Assembly (NCBI RefSeq): GCF_010894455.1
Contig: NZ_JAAIXY010000016.1
Span: forward strand, 225,274-289,273
Source: Myxococcus eversor
Lineage (GTDB): Bacteria; Myxococcota; Myxococcia; Myxococcales; Myxococcaceae
Length of the DNA stretch: 64,000 nt
Direction of reading: 5' to 3'
The translations under genes were made by a program, and so were the position numbers. Of this stretch, positions 27,328 to 37,148 are shown in pieces. The notes under the pieces are model-generated. The model did no database searches. It worked only from the letters and a program-made list of their open reading frames with translations, and had not been told where the DNA came from. The first letter of the stretch is position 1. Every line of letters begins with the position of its first letter.

Positions 27328-28509
27328 TCAGTCGAAGGCGTCGAGTCCGGTGATGGCCTTGCCCAACACCAGCGTGTGCACCTCGTGGGTGCCCTCGTAG
27401 GTGAAGACCGATTCGAGATTCAGCATGTGGCGCACCGGTGGATAGGCGTCGGTGATGCCATTGGCGCCGTAGATGCTTCGCGCGACGCGGGCGATGTCGA
27501 GCGCGCTCTTCACGTTGTTGCGCTTGGCCAGGCTCACCATGACGGGCGTCACCTTGCCCTCGTCCTTGAGCCGCGCCACGCGCAGTCCCACGAGCTGCGC
27601 CTTGACGATGTCCTGGAGCATGTCCGCCAGCTTCTCCTGCGTGAGCTGGTAGCCGGCCACGGGCTTGCCGTTGAACGACGCGCGGGACAGCGAGTATTCG
27701 CGAGCGCCCTCGAAGCAGGCGATGGCGGCGCCGGTGACGGCGAAGGCGATGCCCAGCCGCGCGTTGTTGAGACAGGACAGGGGCCCGCGCAGGCCCACCA
27801 CGCCGGGCAGCACGTTGCGCGCGGGCACTCGCACGTCCTGGAGGGACAGCTCGCTGGTGATGGACGCGCGCAGGGAGAACTTGCCGGGGATGTCCCGCGC
27901 GGTGAAGCCGGGCATGCCCTTCTCCACCAGGAAGCCCCGGACGGACTCGGGGCCGCCGTCGTCCGTCTTGGCCCACACCACCGCGACGTCGGCGATGGCG
28001 CCGTTGGTAATCCACGTCTTGGTGCCGTTGAGGACGTAGTCGTCGCCGTCCTTGCGCGCGCGGGTGCGCATGCCTCCGGGGTTGGAGCCGAAGTCCGGCT
28101 CGGTGAGGCCGAAGCAGCCGATGACGCGCCCCTTGGCCATGCCCGGCAGGAAGCGCTCCTTCTGCTCATCGCTGCCGTACGCGTGGATGGGGTACATGCA
28201 GAGCGAGCCCTGCACGGACGCGAAGGAGCGCAGCCCGGAGTCGCCTCGCTCCAGCTCCTGGAGGATGAGGCCGTAGCTGACGGTGTTCATCCCCGCGCAG
28301 CCGTACCCCTGGAGGTTGGCGCCCAGCACGCCCATCTCCGCGAGCTGGGGCACCAGGTGGAAGGGGAAGGTGCCGTCGCGGAAGTGCCCGCCGATGATGG
28401 GCAGCACCTCGCGGTCCACGAAGGCGGCCACCGTGTCGCGAGCGGCCTTCTCCTCGGGGGACAGCAGGTCATCCAGCCGGAACAAGTCGGTGATTTCCGC
28501 GCGTGCCAT
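27328..28509 (-). CDS. gcdH: Glutaryl-CoA dehydrogenase-type acyl-CoA dehydrogenase
   Basis: This FAD enzyme of 393 residues should oxidise and decarboxylate glutaryl-CoA to crotonyl-CoA in lysine and tryptophan breakdown. It has the acyl-CoA dehydrogenase segments CFGLTEPDFGSNPGGM and KTWITNGAIADVAVVWA, and the C-terminal FTYEGTHEVHTLVLGKAITG holds the catalytic-base Glu in the position used by GcdH rather than by short-chain dehydrogenases. Other subfamilies cannot be fully excluded by eye. It stands alone, divergent from the hydroxylase gene at 28618. Confidence 0.88.
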   Translation of the reverse strand: MARAEITDLFRLDDLLSPEEKAARDTVAAFVDREVLPIIGGHFRDGTFPFHLVPQLAEMGVLGANLQGYGCAGMNTVSYGLILQELERGDSGLRSFASVQGSLCMYPIHAYGSDEQKERFLPGMAKGRVIGCFGLTEPDFGSNPGGMRTRARKDGDDYVLNGTKTWITNGAIADVAVVWAKTDDGGPESVRGFLVEKGMPGFTARDIPGKFSLRASITSELSLQDVRVPARNVLPGVVGLRGPLSCLNNARLGIAFAVTGAAIACFEGAREYSLSRASFNGKPVAGYQLTQEKLADMLQDIVKAQLVGLRVARLKDEGKVTPVMVSLAKRNNVKSALDIARVARSIYGANGITDAYPPVRHMLNLESVFTYEGTHEVHTLVLGKAITGLDAFD

Positions 28510-28617
28510 GGCGCCGTCCTAATGCCCGCGTCCAGGAGCGTCAAACCGCCCGTGCAACCCGGCGCGGCTCCGGGGGTTAGCATGGGTGTCGGTGGCAAGG
28601 GCCGGAGGTGGAGCGCG

Positions 28618-29424
28618 ATGGTGCACGCATTCATGGCGATGTTTCCCCTCGTCCTCGGGCTGTCGGGGGCGCTGAAGGCGTCGATGGTGGGCCTGGGGTG
28701 GTGGGCGGCGGGCTTGAGCGCGGGGGCTCGGCGGCGCGTCTACCGCAGGCCGCTGGCGCCGGGACAGCTTCGCAGCGAGGCGTGGGCGGCGGTGCGGGTG
28801 GTGCTCTTCGACGCGGTGCTCGTCGCCGCGTTCCGCGTCGTGTACCAGTCCCGGCTGGCGCCCTTCAGCGTGGGCGCGACGGTGGCGACCTTCGTCTTTC
28901 TCTTCGTGGGCTTCGAGGTGTGGTTCTACGTCACGCACCGCCTGCTGCACACCCGCGCGCTCTACCGGTTCCACGCGCAGCACCACGTGGCGCAGGTGAC
29001 GAACCCGCTGACGTCGCTGTCCTTCTCGCTGGTGGAGCGCGTGGTGCTGCTGGGAGGCAACTTCGGCCTCGTCATCCTGGCGCTGGAGGTGATGCCCGTC
29101 ACCCAGGCGGGAGTGGCGCTCTACATCGTCTCCAACTACGTGCTCAACGTGGTGGGCCACGGGAACACGGAGTGGCTGCCGGAGCGCTTCGTGTCGACCT
29201 GGCTGGGGCGTCAGGTCCTCACGCCCACCTTCCACGCCATGCACCACGCCCGGTACCAGGGCCACTACGGCCTGTACACCACGGTGCTGGACAGGTGGTT
29301 CGGCACGGCGTTCGACGACTATCCCCAGGTCCACGCCCGTGCGCGGGCCGGCCAGGGACTGGAGCGCGTGGGGGAGCGCCTGCGGCCCCAGGCCCCGGCT
29401 CCGGCGCTCGCCCCCGCCGGGTGA
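28618..29424 (+). CDS. Membrane fatty acid hydroxylase/sterol desaturase family protein
   Basis: A 268-residue multi-pass membrane di-iron oxygenase. Three histidine boxes are visible: HRLLH, RFHAQHH and HAMHHARYQGHYG, with a lone His in NVVGHGNTEW between them. These bind the two irons that activate oxygen for hydroxylation of a lipid. Hydrophobic spans flank the boxes (TVATFVFLFVGFEVWFYV, VILALEVMPVTQAGVALYIV). The ATG at 28618 follows GGAGGTGGAGCGCG; an ATG at 28582 is less well placed. Confidence 0.87.
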   Translation: MVHAFMAMFPLVLGLSGALKASMVGLGWWAAGLSAGARRRVYRRPLAPGQLRSEAWAAVRVVLFDAVLVAAFRVVYQSRLAPFSVGATVATFVFLFVGFEVWFYVTHRLLHTRALYRFHAQHHVAQVTNPLTSLSFSLVERVVLLGGNFGLVILALEVMPVTQAGVALYIVSNYVLNVVGHGNTEWLPERFVSTWLGRQVLTPTFHAMHHARYQGHYGLYTTVLDRWFGTAFDDYPQVHARARAGQGLERVGERLRPQAPAPALAPAG

Positions 29425-29475
29425 GGCCTGTCGTCAGGCGTGCCCGTCCCGGCCCGGGGCGCTAGGCTGCCGCGC

Positions 29476-30237
29476 ATGACGACGACCCAGAAGACCGTGG
29501 TGGTGACGGGCGCGAGCCGAGGCATCGGCCGGGCCGTGGCGTTGACCTTCGCTCGCGAGGGCTACCGCGTCTGGGCCCTGGCCCGCGCGGCGGACGCGCT
29601 CGAGGTGCTGGTGAAGGAAGGGGGCGAGCGCATCCGTCCCCTCGTCGTGGACGTGGCGGACGAGGCCGCGCTGGTCGCCGCGACGAAGACGATTCTCGCC
29701 GACGGACCTCCGCGCGTGCTGGTGAACAACGCGGGCATCACCGTGTCCGCGCCGCTGACGAAGACGAGCACGGCGGACCTGGCGCGGGTGATGGCCATCA
29801 ACGTGACGGCGCCCTTCCTGCTCTGCCGGGAGCTGATGCCCGCCATGGCGCAGGCCGGCGGCGGACGCGTCATCAACATCGGCTCCATGGCCGCCGTGCG
29901 CGGGATGAAATACACGTCCGCCTACTGCGCCTCCAAGCACGCGCTGCTGGGCCTGACGCGCGCGCTGGCGGCGGAGTACGCGAAGAAGAACGTGACGGTG
30001 AACGCGGTGAACCCGGGCTGGGTGGAGACGGACATGTTCTCCAACGCCACGGCGGCCATCTCCCACACCACCGGCCGCACGGGAGAGCAGGCGCGCGAGG
30101 CGCTGGCGTCGATGAACGCCATGGGTCGCATCATCCAGCCGGAGGAGGTGGCCTCGCTGTGCCTCTTCCTCGCGTCGGACGCCGCAGGCGCCATCACCGG
30201 CGCCGCGCACGCCATCGACGGTGGCGAGCTGGGCTGA
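29476..30237 (+). CDS. Short-chain dehydrogenase/reductase (FabG-like)
   Basis: A 253-residue SDR with the NAD(P)-binding TGASRGIG motif, the NNAG motif, catalytic Ser (INIGSMAAV), and the active-site YCASK (Tyr-x-x-x-Lys). The C terminus FLASDAAGAITGAAHAIDGG is typical of classical SDRs of the 3-oxoacyl-ACP reductase and 3-hydroxyacyl-CoA dehydrogenase type. It lies about 50 bases after the hydroxylase on the same strand, so the two may act in one lipid pathway. Confidence 0.9.
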   Translation: MTTTQKTVVVTGASRGIGRAVALTFAREGYRVWALARAADALEVLVKEGGERIRPLVVDVADEAALVAATKTILADGPPRVLVNNAGITVSAPLTKTSTADLARVMAINVTAPFLLCRELMPAMAQAGGGRVINIGSMAAVRGMKYTSAYCASKHALLGLTRALAAEYAKKNVTVNAVNPGWVETDMFSNATAAISHTTGRTGEQAREALASMNAMGRIIQPEEVASLCLFLASDAAGAITGAAHAIDGGELG

Positions 30238-30354
30238 GCCACGACTGCCCCTCGGCGCTGGTCGCGCGGCCGCACATCCGGGAAGCAGCGCTACGAGCCG
30301 ACGCCTCCTCTCCTGGCGTCGCCGCGTCCAGCCCGCCCGAGGCGTTGCGGCGCC

Positions 30355-32181
30355 TCAGAGCTGATAGCGGCCGACGATGGCGCTCAGCTCACCCGAGGCG
30401 GCGGAGAGCTGGATGGCGGCCTGCTCACTGGCCGCCATGCGGTCGACAATCTGGTCCGCCACGTCCGTCATGGAGCTGAGCGCGGCGAACAGCTCCGCGA
30501 TGCCCGCGTCCTGCTGGCGCACGGCATCGGAGATGCTCTTCACCGTCTGGCCATTGCTCTGGATGATGCCGGCCAGCGAGCGCAGGCTCTCTCCCGCCGC
30601 CTGCACCTGCTCCAGCCCGCCCTCCACCTCCCGCGCGCCGCCCTCGCTGATGCGCACGGCCTCCGAGATGGCCTTGCCGATGTCGCCCAGGATGCCCTGC
30701 ACGCGCGTCGTCGCGCCCGCGGACTGGTCCGCCAGGGAGCGCATCTGCCGCGCCACCACGGAGAAGGCACGGCCCTGGTCCCCGCTGCGCGCCGCCTCGA
30801 TGGAGGCATTCAGCGCCAGCACGTTGGACTGGTCCGCCAGGTCCTTCACCGTGCGGGTGATGTCGCCCACCAGCCGCGTGCGCTGATGCAGCACGGTGAT
30901 GGTGCGGCCAATCTGCTCGACGTGCGAGCGGATGTGCGTGAGCCCGCCCACGCTGCCGGACACGGCGGCCTCGCCCGCCTCACCGAAGCCGCTCGCCTTC
31001 TCCGCCTCGCGCTGGATGGTCACCACGCGCTTGGCCGCCGCGCGCGACGACTCCTGGAGCTGCTGCGCCGCCAGCTGCGTCTCATGCAGCGCCACCGCCT
31101 GCTGCGACACCGCCTCGTTCTGCACGGCCGCGGACTCGGAGAGCTGCGCCGAGGCGGACTCGAGCTGCTCGGCCGAGCCCTTCAACGCCATCAACAGCGA
31201 GCGCAGCTGCACCATCATCTCCGCGAACGACGCGGCCAACCGGCCAATCTCGTCCTGCGAGTGCACCTCCAGCGTGCCCCGGAAGTCGCCCTCCGCCACC
31301 ACCCGCGCCGCCGCCGCCGTCAGCTCCCGCAGGGGCCCCGTCATCCGGCGCACCAGCAGCAGAATCACCCCGCCCGCCGCCAGCGCGGTGAACAGCCCCA
31401 GCCCGACGATGAGCAGCACCGCGGTGCCGAAGCGCGACGCCTCCGTCTTCTCGTCCCGCGCCAGCACCAGCTCCAGCCCCTCGCCCACCGGCAACCTCGC
31501 CACGCGGAACGACGAGTCCTCCACGTCCACGCGGCCCTCGTCCACGTCCGCGTCCACCGCCGCCAGCAAGGCCTCCGGCGCCACGACGTCCACGGACCGG
31601 GCCACGAGCCGAGGCCCCACGCGCAAGAGCAGCTCCACGCCCCGCTGATTCCTCAGGTCCTTCAGCGGCGCGTCGTCGAACCGGCTCCCCAGCACCAGGT
31701 GTCCCACCGTGCGCCCGTCCACCTCCACCGGCCGGGACATCGTCCAGAAGACCGCGTCGCCCACGTAGAGCACCCCGGGCGCGCTGCTCTTCACCCGCTG
31801 CGCGAGCGCGGGCAAAGGCTCCCGGTACGAGCCCGCGAGCAGCCCGCCCTCCGGCCCGGTGATGAGCAACAGCTCCACCGACACCAGCGTCTTCTCCGCC
31901 TCGGCGAACGCCTGGAGTGCCTTCGCGTCCACCGTCGCTCCGGAGAGCAGCGAGCGAAGCTCGGCGTTGGCCGCGGCGCTGCGCAGCAGCACCTTCAGCG
32001 TGCGAGCCTCCTGGGCCACCAGGCGACTCCAGGCGGACTCGTCGTGGATGAGGGCCTGGGCCAGCTCCGTGTTCATCCTGGAGCGCAGCACGACGCCCGT
32101 GAACGTCACGCACAGCGCGGTGAGGGCCAGGATGACCAGGGTGATGGCGATGGTCAGGCGAGCGGCGAGGCTGTGCGTCAT
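30355..32181 (-). CDS. Methyl-accepting chemotaxis protein
   Basis: The 608-residue receptor has a first membrane helix (IAITLVILALTALCVTFTGVV), a periplasmic sensor of about 200 residues of the single-Cache kind (LLITGPEGGLLAGSY, GVLYVGDAVFWTM), a second helix (about 247-270), HAMP, and a signalling domain. The tip helix NVLALNASIEAARSGDQGRA is canonical, but the usual EIRKLAERS after it reads QMRSLADQS. No che genes are adjacent, so the array it joins lies elsewhere. The sensor ligand is unknown. Confidence 0.92.
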   Translation of the reverse strand: MTHSLAARLTIAITLVILALTALCVTFTGVVLRSRMNTELAQALIHDESAWSRLVAQEARTLKVLLRSAAANAELRSLLSGATVDAKALQAFAEAEKTLVSVELLLITGPEGGLLAGSYREPLPALAQRVKSSAPGVLYVGDAVFWTMSRPVEVDGRTVGHLVLGSRFDDAPLKDLRNQRGVELLLRVGPRLVARSVDVVAPEALLAAVDADVDEGRVDVEDSSFRVARLPVGEGLELVLARDEKTEASRFGTAVLLIVGLGLFTALAAGGVILLLVRRMTGPLRELTAAAARVVAEGDFRGTLEVHSQDEIGRLAASFAEMMVQLRSLLMALKGSAEQLESASAQLSESAAVQNEAVSQQAVALHETQLAAQQLQESSRAAAKRVVTIQREAEKASGFGEAGEAAVSGSVGGLTHIRSHVEQIGRTITVLHQRTRLVGDITRTVKDLADQSNVLALNASIEAARSGDQGRAFSVVARQMRSLADQSAGATTRVQGILGDIGKAISEAVRISEGGAREVEGGLEQVQAAGESLRSLAGIIQSNGQTVKSISDAVRQQDAGIAELFAALSSMTDVADQIVDRMAASEQAAIQLSAASGELSAIVGRYQL

Positions 32182-32328
32182 GCGCTGCGGTGTCGGACGA
32201 GAGGGGAAATGACCGGGGTGGGGGAACCCCCGAAGCCACACCCTACCCCAAGCTTCCGGGATTGCGCAGTAAGGCCGGGATGACCCGGCTCCTCACGGTT
32301 GACCCTCCCACCTTCACTGACGTCCGCC

Positions 32329-33075
32329 TCACGCGTCGGCGACCCGCAACACCACGGCGGTGATGTTGTCCTTGCCTCCGGCCTCGAAGGCATCCGCCAC
32401 CAGCGCGTCGCACACCTCCCGCGCGGAAGCGAGCGACAGGCGCCTCATCAGCCCGTCCACTCCCAGCGGCTCGTAGAGGCCATCCGAACACAACAGGAAG
32501 ACGTCTCCGGCCTCCGCGTGAAGTCGCTGCAACGTGGGCTCCGCGTTGTCCGTCCCCAGCGCGCGGGTGATGAGGTGCCGCCAGTTGGAGGCGCCTCCCG
32601 GGGGCTCCATGCCCACGTCCTTCAGCTCCTCGATGAACGAGTGGTCCCGGGTCAGCGACTCCAGCTTTCCAGCCCGCAGCCGGTACAGGCGGCTGTCCCC
32701 CACGTGAGCCACCGCCGCGCCGTCCTGCCCCAACGCCAGGGCCACCACGGTGGAGGCCATCTCGCTCAGCCGCCCCACGCGCTGGGCCTGGAGGTTGCGC
32801 TGGGCCAGGAGCGAGCACGCCGCCAATAGATTTTCCTCGCGCGTGCGACGGGGGTCGGCGACCTCCGGCCACACCGCCTCCCGCTCACGCTCCCATTGCT
32901 GCCCCAGGCCCGCGAACGTGTCCACGACACAGCGGCTCGCCACCTCGCCGCCCTCCTGCCCACCCAGCCCATCCGCGACCACGTACAGCCCCAACTCCGG
33001 CAGGACACAGTAGGAGTCCTCGTTGTGGGGCCGGCGACCGATATGGGTCTGTCCCGCGCTTTCGATACGCAGCAT
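32329..33075 (-). CDS. PP2C-family serine/threonine phosphatase
   Basis: A 248-residue soluble PPM phosphatase (PrpC/Stp type) with the metal-binding signatures GRRPHNEDSY, VADGLGGQEGG, AHVGDSRLYRL, LCSDGLYE and GGKDNITAVV. It reverses Ser/Thr phosphorylation laid down by Hanks-type kinases, which are abundant in myxobacteria; none is adjacent here. The ATG at 33075 follows GAGGAGGCGGTGTC. Confidence 0.93.
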   Translation of the reverse strand: MLRIESAGQTHIGRRPHNEDSYCVLPELGLYVVADGLGGQEGGEVASRCVVDTFAGLGQQWEREREAVWPEVADPRRTREENLLAACSLLAQRNLQAQRVGRLSEMASTVVALALGQDGAAVAHVGDSRLYRLRAGKLESLTRDHSFIEELKDVGMEPPGGASNWRHLITRALGTDNAEPTLQRLHAEAGDVFLLCSDGLYEPLGVDGLMRRLSLASAREVCDALVADAFEAGGKDNITAVVLRVADA

Positions 33076-33410
33076 GACACCGCCTCCTCGAGCCTCTCCC
33101 CAGCAAGCGGGAGGCCAGCGCCCATCCCCAGGTGGGCACCCTCTACGGATACCTCTCTTTGTGCGGCGGCTGGAGCGTGAGTGCCATCGGACCTCGGCGT
33201 GCGCCCCGCACCCGTTCGGTGCCTGACGTTGCAAGCACCCTTCATCCCGAAACGTTGTCCAGTACGAGGGGTGGCGACCCCACAGGTGATGGGCGCTCGC
33301 CCCACTCCTCCAGGGTGGATGGGGACCTCACGGAAGGCCCCTGGCAACTTTCACCCGGGGCGTTCGACAATACGGATGATGTCCGCCGTGTGCGCCCTGG
33401 GAGGTGACCG
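33076..33410. other. Divergent intergenic region, no gene seen
   Basis: This 335-base gap separates the PP2C gene from the acidic-protein gene. It is less G/C-saturated than the coding DNA and must hold both promoters, but no consensus -35/-10 pair stands out. A good ribosome site (GGGAGGTGACCG) lies just before the ATG at 33411. Confidence 0.5.
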
Positions 33411-34562
33411 ATGACTTCCATCCGCCGTCTGTCTTCGAGCATCCTGTCCTCGCTGCGGCGCACCTCGCTCGACGTGGACAACAGCGTCGCGCCGCTCACT
33501 CAGAGCGAGTCGTTGGATCCGGTGTCGAAGGTCCGCCGGGGCTACTCCGACGAGAGCGACTTCCAGGCCGAGGGCGCGGATGGCGCGGACGCCCTCCTGG
33601 CCTCGTTCGACACGGATGAAGTTGGCGAAGAGGGCCCGTCGCGAGATTTGGACCATGCGTCGCTGCGCGTGTTCTCCGGGGAGAGCTCCTTCGAGTCCGC
33701 GGCGCCGCGCTACGCGCAGAGGCTCGGCTCGCAGCTGCCCTCCGCGCTGGGAGCGCCGCGCGACTTCGGCAATGGCGTGGAGCGGGCGTCGCGGCGCGCG
33801 GAGGCGGCCGTACCGGATGCGTCGGACATCCTCTCTCCAGACGAGGCGGCGTGGGAGCTCCAGAACCTGGACACCTCCTCGCCTGGCGTGGACGCGCCGG
33901 AGGACCTGCTCTCCATGATGGGGACACCTGCCTCCTCGGTGCGGGTGGACCCTCGTGAGCTGGACCTGGACTGGTTCGAGGGCGGCGTCCCCGCCACCGA
34001 CGAGGTGACGCAGGAGGGCGGCGCGGTGGAGGGTTCAACGGCGGCGAGGTATGCGTCCGGGGAGTTGATGGATGCGTCCGTGCGACCCGCGGGACCGGAG
34101 GAGTTCCTCGCGGACTTGAGTGATTTGGGCAGCCTGGTTCCGGACGACGAGGAGCCCGGCCCGGCGGACGCTGCCTTCGCGGGCGTGCTCGGCTCGCTCG
34201 CGGCCAACCCCGCTGCGGCCAGTGTCCCGGTGAGCGCGGCGCTCGGAGCCCAGAGCGTGGACGTGGTCGCCGACGCCGTGGAGCTCCAGCCCGACGCCCA
34301 GCCGGCCGAGCCCGCCTCCGTGATTGCCCAGCCGCTCCTGGAGCAGCTCGCGACGGAGGGAGACAGCTTCGTGGAGCAGCCCGGATTCACCCCGTCCGGC
34401 ACGGAGCAGGCCTCGCTCACGGCCGAGGTCCTCGCGGCTCAACCCGCGACGCAAGAGGCGGCCCTCGACGCGCCGGACGCGAACTTCGTGGAGGCCGAAG
34501 AGGTCCCCGATGTCGACATCGAGCCCGCGCCGGTGGGCGACGACGAGCCGCGCGTCGCATGA
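33411..34562 (+). CDS. Acidic, probably disordered protein of unknown function
   Basis: A 383-residue protein starting MTSIRRLSSSILSSLRR, a short basic amphipathic start, then long acidic Asp/Glu/Ala/Pro-rich sequence with short hydrophobic motifs (ELDLDWFEGG, EEFLADLSDLGSLV). There is no signal peptide or recognisable domain. The amphipathic N terminus could target a membrane or a secretion or encapsulation system, which I cannot show. Its 3' end carries a degenerate duplicated tail (see findings). Confidence 0.65.
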   Translation: MTSIRRLSSSILSSLRRTSLDVDNSVAPLTQSESLDPVSKVRRGYSDESDFQAEGADGADALLASFDTDEVGEEGPSRDLDHASLRVFSGESSFESAAPRYAQRLGSQLPSALGAPRDFGNGVERASRRAEAAVPDASDILSPDEAAWELQNLDTSSPGVDAPEDLLSMMGTPASSVRVDPRELDLDWFEGGVPATDEVTQEGGAVEGSTAARYASGELMDASVRPAGPEEFLADLSDLGSLVPDDEEPGPADAAFAGVLGSLAANPAAASVPVSAALGAQSVDVVADAVELQPDAQPAEPASVIAQPLLEQLATEGDSFVEQPGFTPSGTEQASLTAEVLAAQPATQEAALDAPDANFVEAEEVPDVDIEPAPVGDDEPRVA

Positions 34563-34750
34563 AGCAGGCCGAACCAGTGGGCAACGACGAGCCGCACGCC
34601 ACATCATGAAGATTCCCGTGCCGGCCGAGGGACGGCGCCTCACGCCGAGCCTCGACTCCCGTGCTGTCGCGTGGAGCCCGGCTCAGTGGACTCCGACGTG
34701 AGCAATGCCTCCTCGAGCGGCCGACGTCCGCGGCTTCGCGGGGACGCGAC

Positions 34751-36046
34751 TCAGGGGCGCTTCCCCTCGTCGAACGTCTGGTCGAACATGTGCTGCGCCT
34801 CGTCGACGTCGCGCGTGTACTCGTCCACGTAGCGTCGGCGCTCCTCGCTCACCCACTCCGCGGGAGAGAAGGACGTCGGCGGATACTCGTTCGTGGTGTG
34901 CACGGAGCCACGCATCGTGGTCATCAGCTCGCGGTCCGGGTCTCCCGACTCCTTGAGCAGGAAGCCCTCCACGTCGCGCAGCCGCAGCGGGAACGTCGGC
35001 GCCTCGTCGAGGACGAGCTTTCCGAAGACGGTGAGCTTCACCTCCTGCTGCCCCTCATTCAGCTCCTCGTTGAAGGAGACATGCGCGAAGGGCTCGCCGC
35101 TCTCGTCGTCGATGCGGCCAGCCACCACGTACCGCCCCGCCTTGCGCACGTTGATGCCCAGGTAGAGCCCCAGCGAGCCGTCCGCCAACACCTCGCGCAC
35201 CTTGCCCGTGAAGGCCGCTGGCGGCGAATTCGTGTAGAGGATGTCCAGGAACGCCGTGCCCTCCGCCTTGTCCGAGCGCACCTGCACGTCCACGCGCAGC
35301 GTGCCCGAGTACAGCGGGAAGCCCTGCTTCGACGGCTGGAAGCGACCGGTGAAGATGCCATCTCCCGCCAGCGCGTCTCCTCCGGCGCCATCATCCGTGA
35401 AGGCCACGGGCACGGCGGGCACCGCCCCCGCCCCTTGCATGTGCTCGGCCTCATGCGCGGACGCGGACAGCACCTGACAGGGCCTCGGCTGGCGCTGCGC
35501 GTCCTCGCACGAGACGAAGAAGTGCACGACCTCGTCACCCACCACGAAGACGCGGTCCTGCTTCAGCCGAAGCTGCACGTCCGGGTGCTCGCGACTCAAC
35601 GGACGCGTGCGCTCCGGCTCCGCGAGCTCCACCTGGTCTGGATGCTCCCGGATGGAGCGGGACTGCGGCGGGTAGCGCGTCGCGGACACATAGGACTCCA
35701 GCGTCCGCTTCGCCCGCTCCAGCCGCTCCGCCCACAATTCGCGGCGCTCCAGCCGCTCGCGCTGCGCGGGGTCTAACACGGACACACGCATGTCCTCCGT
35801 GCCCGGCGACGAGCGCCGCTCCAGCGCCGCGCTGCTCCCGGAGCCCGACTTCGGCGGGGCCTCTCCGGGAGCGCGCTTCTGGCCATCCGCCAGCGCGGGA
35901 GGCTCATTTGAAACCTCCTCGTCGCCGGCCACCCGGCGCCAGCTCCACCACCCCACCCCCGCGACGACCAGGGCAATCACCAGGAAGCCCCACCCGAGAC
36001 GGCGCGGGCGGGAGACAGGAGCGGGAGGGGAGCTGTTGGGCGTCAT
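34751..36046 (-). CDS. Membrane-anchored protein with choice-of-anchor-like domain
   Basis: The 431-residue protein has one N-terminal membrane helix (GWGFLVIALVVAGVGWWSW) after a short Pro-rich cytoplasmic tail, so most of it should be periplasmic. The centre contains FTDDGAGGDALAGDGIFTGRF, the 'GDG(I/V)YT' type Ca-binding-like turn found in choice-of-anchor-X domains, followed by Ig-like strands (GRYVVAGRIDDESGEPFAHV). No enzyme motif is seen. It lies 24 bases downstream of the hydrolase-like gene at 36071 on the opposite side of transcription order (same strand, hydrolase first). Confidence 0.7.
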   Translation of the reverse strand: MTPNSSPPAPVSRPRRLGWGFLVIALVVAGVGWWSWRRVAGDEEVSNEPPALADGQKRAPGEAPPKSGSGSSAALERRSSPGTEDMRVSVLDPAQRERLERRELWAERLERAKRTLESYVSATRYPPQSRSIREHPDQVELAEPERTRPLSREHPDVQLRLKQDRVFVVGDEVVHFFVSCEDAQRQPRPCQVLSASAHEAEHMQGAGAVPAVPVAFTDDGAGGDALAGDGIFTGRFQPSKQGFPLYSGTLRVDVQVRSDKAEGTAFLDILYTNSPPAAFTGKVREVLADGSLGLYLGINVRKAGRYVVAGRIDDESGEPFAHVSFNEELNEGQQEVKLTVFGKLVLDEAPTFPLRLRDVEGFLLKESGDPDRELMTTMRGSVHTTNEYPPTSFSPAEWVSEERRRYVDEYTRDVDEAQHMFDQTFDEGKRP

Positions 36047-36070
36047 GGATGGTGCTTCAGTGAGCCAGGC

Positions 36071-36952
36071 TCAGTAGGCGAACTTCACGACATCCTCGCG
36101 GACCTTCGCGACGATGCCACCCCAGTTGCCGTTGGCGTAGTGGTTGAACGCCTCGCCGTCATCGCGCAGCGACACGGTGTGGAAGCTCCACTTCGCGCGG
36201 CCGTCGCTGGTGTTCGCCGTGCCGGTGTTCAGCGTGCCGCCGCAGAACCAGTCACCCGGGTTGCACTGCGAGCTGCCGGAGCTGCCCGACACGCCGCCCG
36301 TGGAGTGATAGGAGACGACCTCGTCGTCCTGCCCGGGGAGGATGCCCGAGTAGAGCGTGCCCTTCGCGCCGGCGAACATGTAGAACCAGACGTTGCGCGT
36401 GGTGTTGTGGTTGTACAGGGCGCGCGACGTGGTGGTGACCAGGTCCCTCACCAGCGGCTCGTTCACCGCCCACTCGCCCACGTCCGCCAGCTCGCTGCCA
36501 CCGCCGGCGCCGGACGCGACGTTCACCCACTTGATGTTCCAGCCCGTCTGCGTGCTGCCGTCGGTGTTGCCACACACGCCGCTGGCGTTGGGCGACGCGT
36601 TCTTCTTGCTGCGCGCAGAGCCGCCGTACAGCGACAGCGCGTAGCCAATCTGCAGATTGCCCGCGCTGTGCACGGCGATGTAGCACCAGTTGTTTCCGGT
36701 ACAGAAGCAGTCCAGGGCGTCGCGTACGCGCGCGTTCTGCCCGCCGACGCTCTCCTTGCCGTTCCAGTTCACGGCCTTCTTGTTCACGCCCGCCGCGGTG
36801 CCCGCCGGGCCCCAGTAGCTGAAGTCGCCGTAGTTTCCGGCCTGCGTACCGCCGCCGTTACGACCGTGAATCCACAGCGTGTAATTGGTGGCGGCAGCCT
36901 GCGTGCCAACCAACAACGTGGCCGCAATCGCCATACCCATCAGCTTCTTCAT
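36071..36952 (-). CDS. Secreted alpha/beta-hydrolase-like protein
   Basis: A 293-residue exported protein with signal peptide MKKLMGMAIAATLLVGTQAAA and start supported by GGAGGCGTTCACG. The segments LWIHGRNGGG (oxyanion-like HG) and CYIAVHSAGNLQIGYAL (x-H-S-x-G nucleophile elbow) suggest an alpha/beta hydrolase, and the late Asp and His (GQDDEVVSYHSTGG, KWSFHTVSLRDDGEAFNHYA) could complete a triad. Several Cys (DCFCTGNNWC, CNPGDWFC) probably form disulfides outside the cell. The substrate is unknown. Confidence 0.65.
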   Translation of the reverse strand: MKKLMGMAIAATLLVGTQAAATNYTLWIHGRNGGGTQAGNYGDFSYWGPAGTAAGVNKKAVNWNGKESVGGQNARVRDALDCFCTGNNWCYIAVHSAGNLQIGYALSLYGGSARSKKNASPNASGVCGNTDGSTQTGWNIKWVNVASGAGGGSELADVGEWAVNEPLVRDLVTTTSRALYNHNTTRNVWFYMFAGAKGTLYSGILPGQDDEVVSYHSTGGVSGSSGSSQCNPGDWFCGGTLNTGTANTSDGRAKWSFHTVSLRDDGEAFNHYANGNWGGIVAKVREDVVKFAY

Positions 36953-37148
36953 CGTGAACGCCTCCGCTCGGGAGTAGGGGGAGCTGCCCTCGCCTGGTGG
37001 GGGACCGGGCGAGGAAGCCGCCACTCTAGAGTCTCGGGCTGTAAAAGGTCGAGAACACGGAAACCGGGAAGCCAATGCAAAGCCTGACGCGTCGCGTCGC
37101 CCTCTGAGACACGGCTTCACAGCGGCCGTGGCATGTCACGCCTTCATC

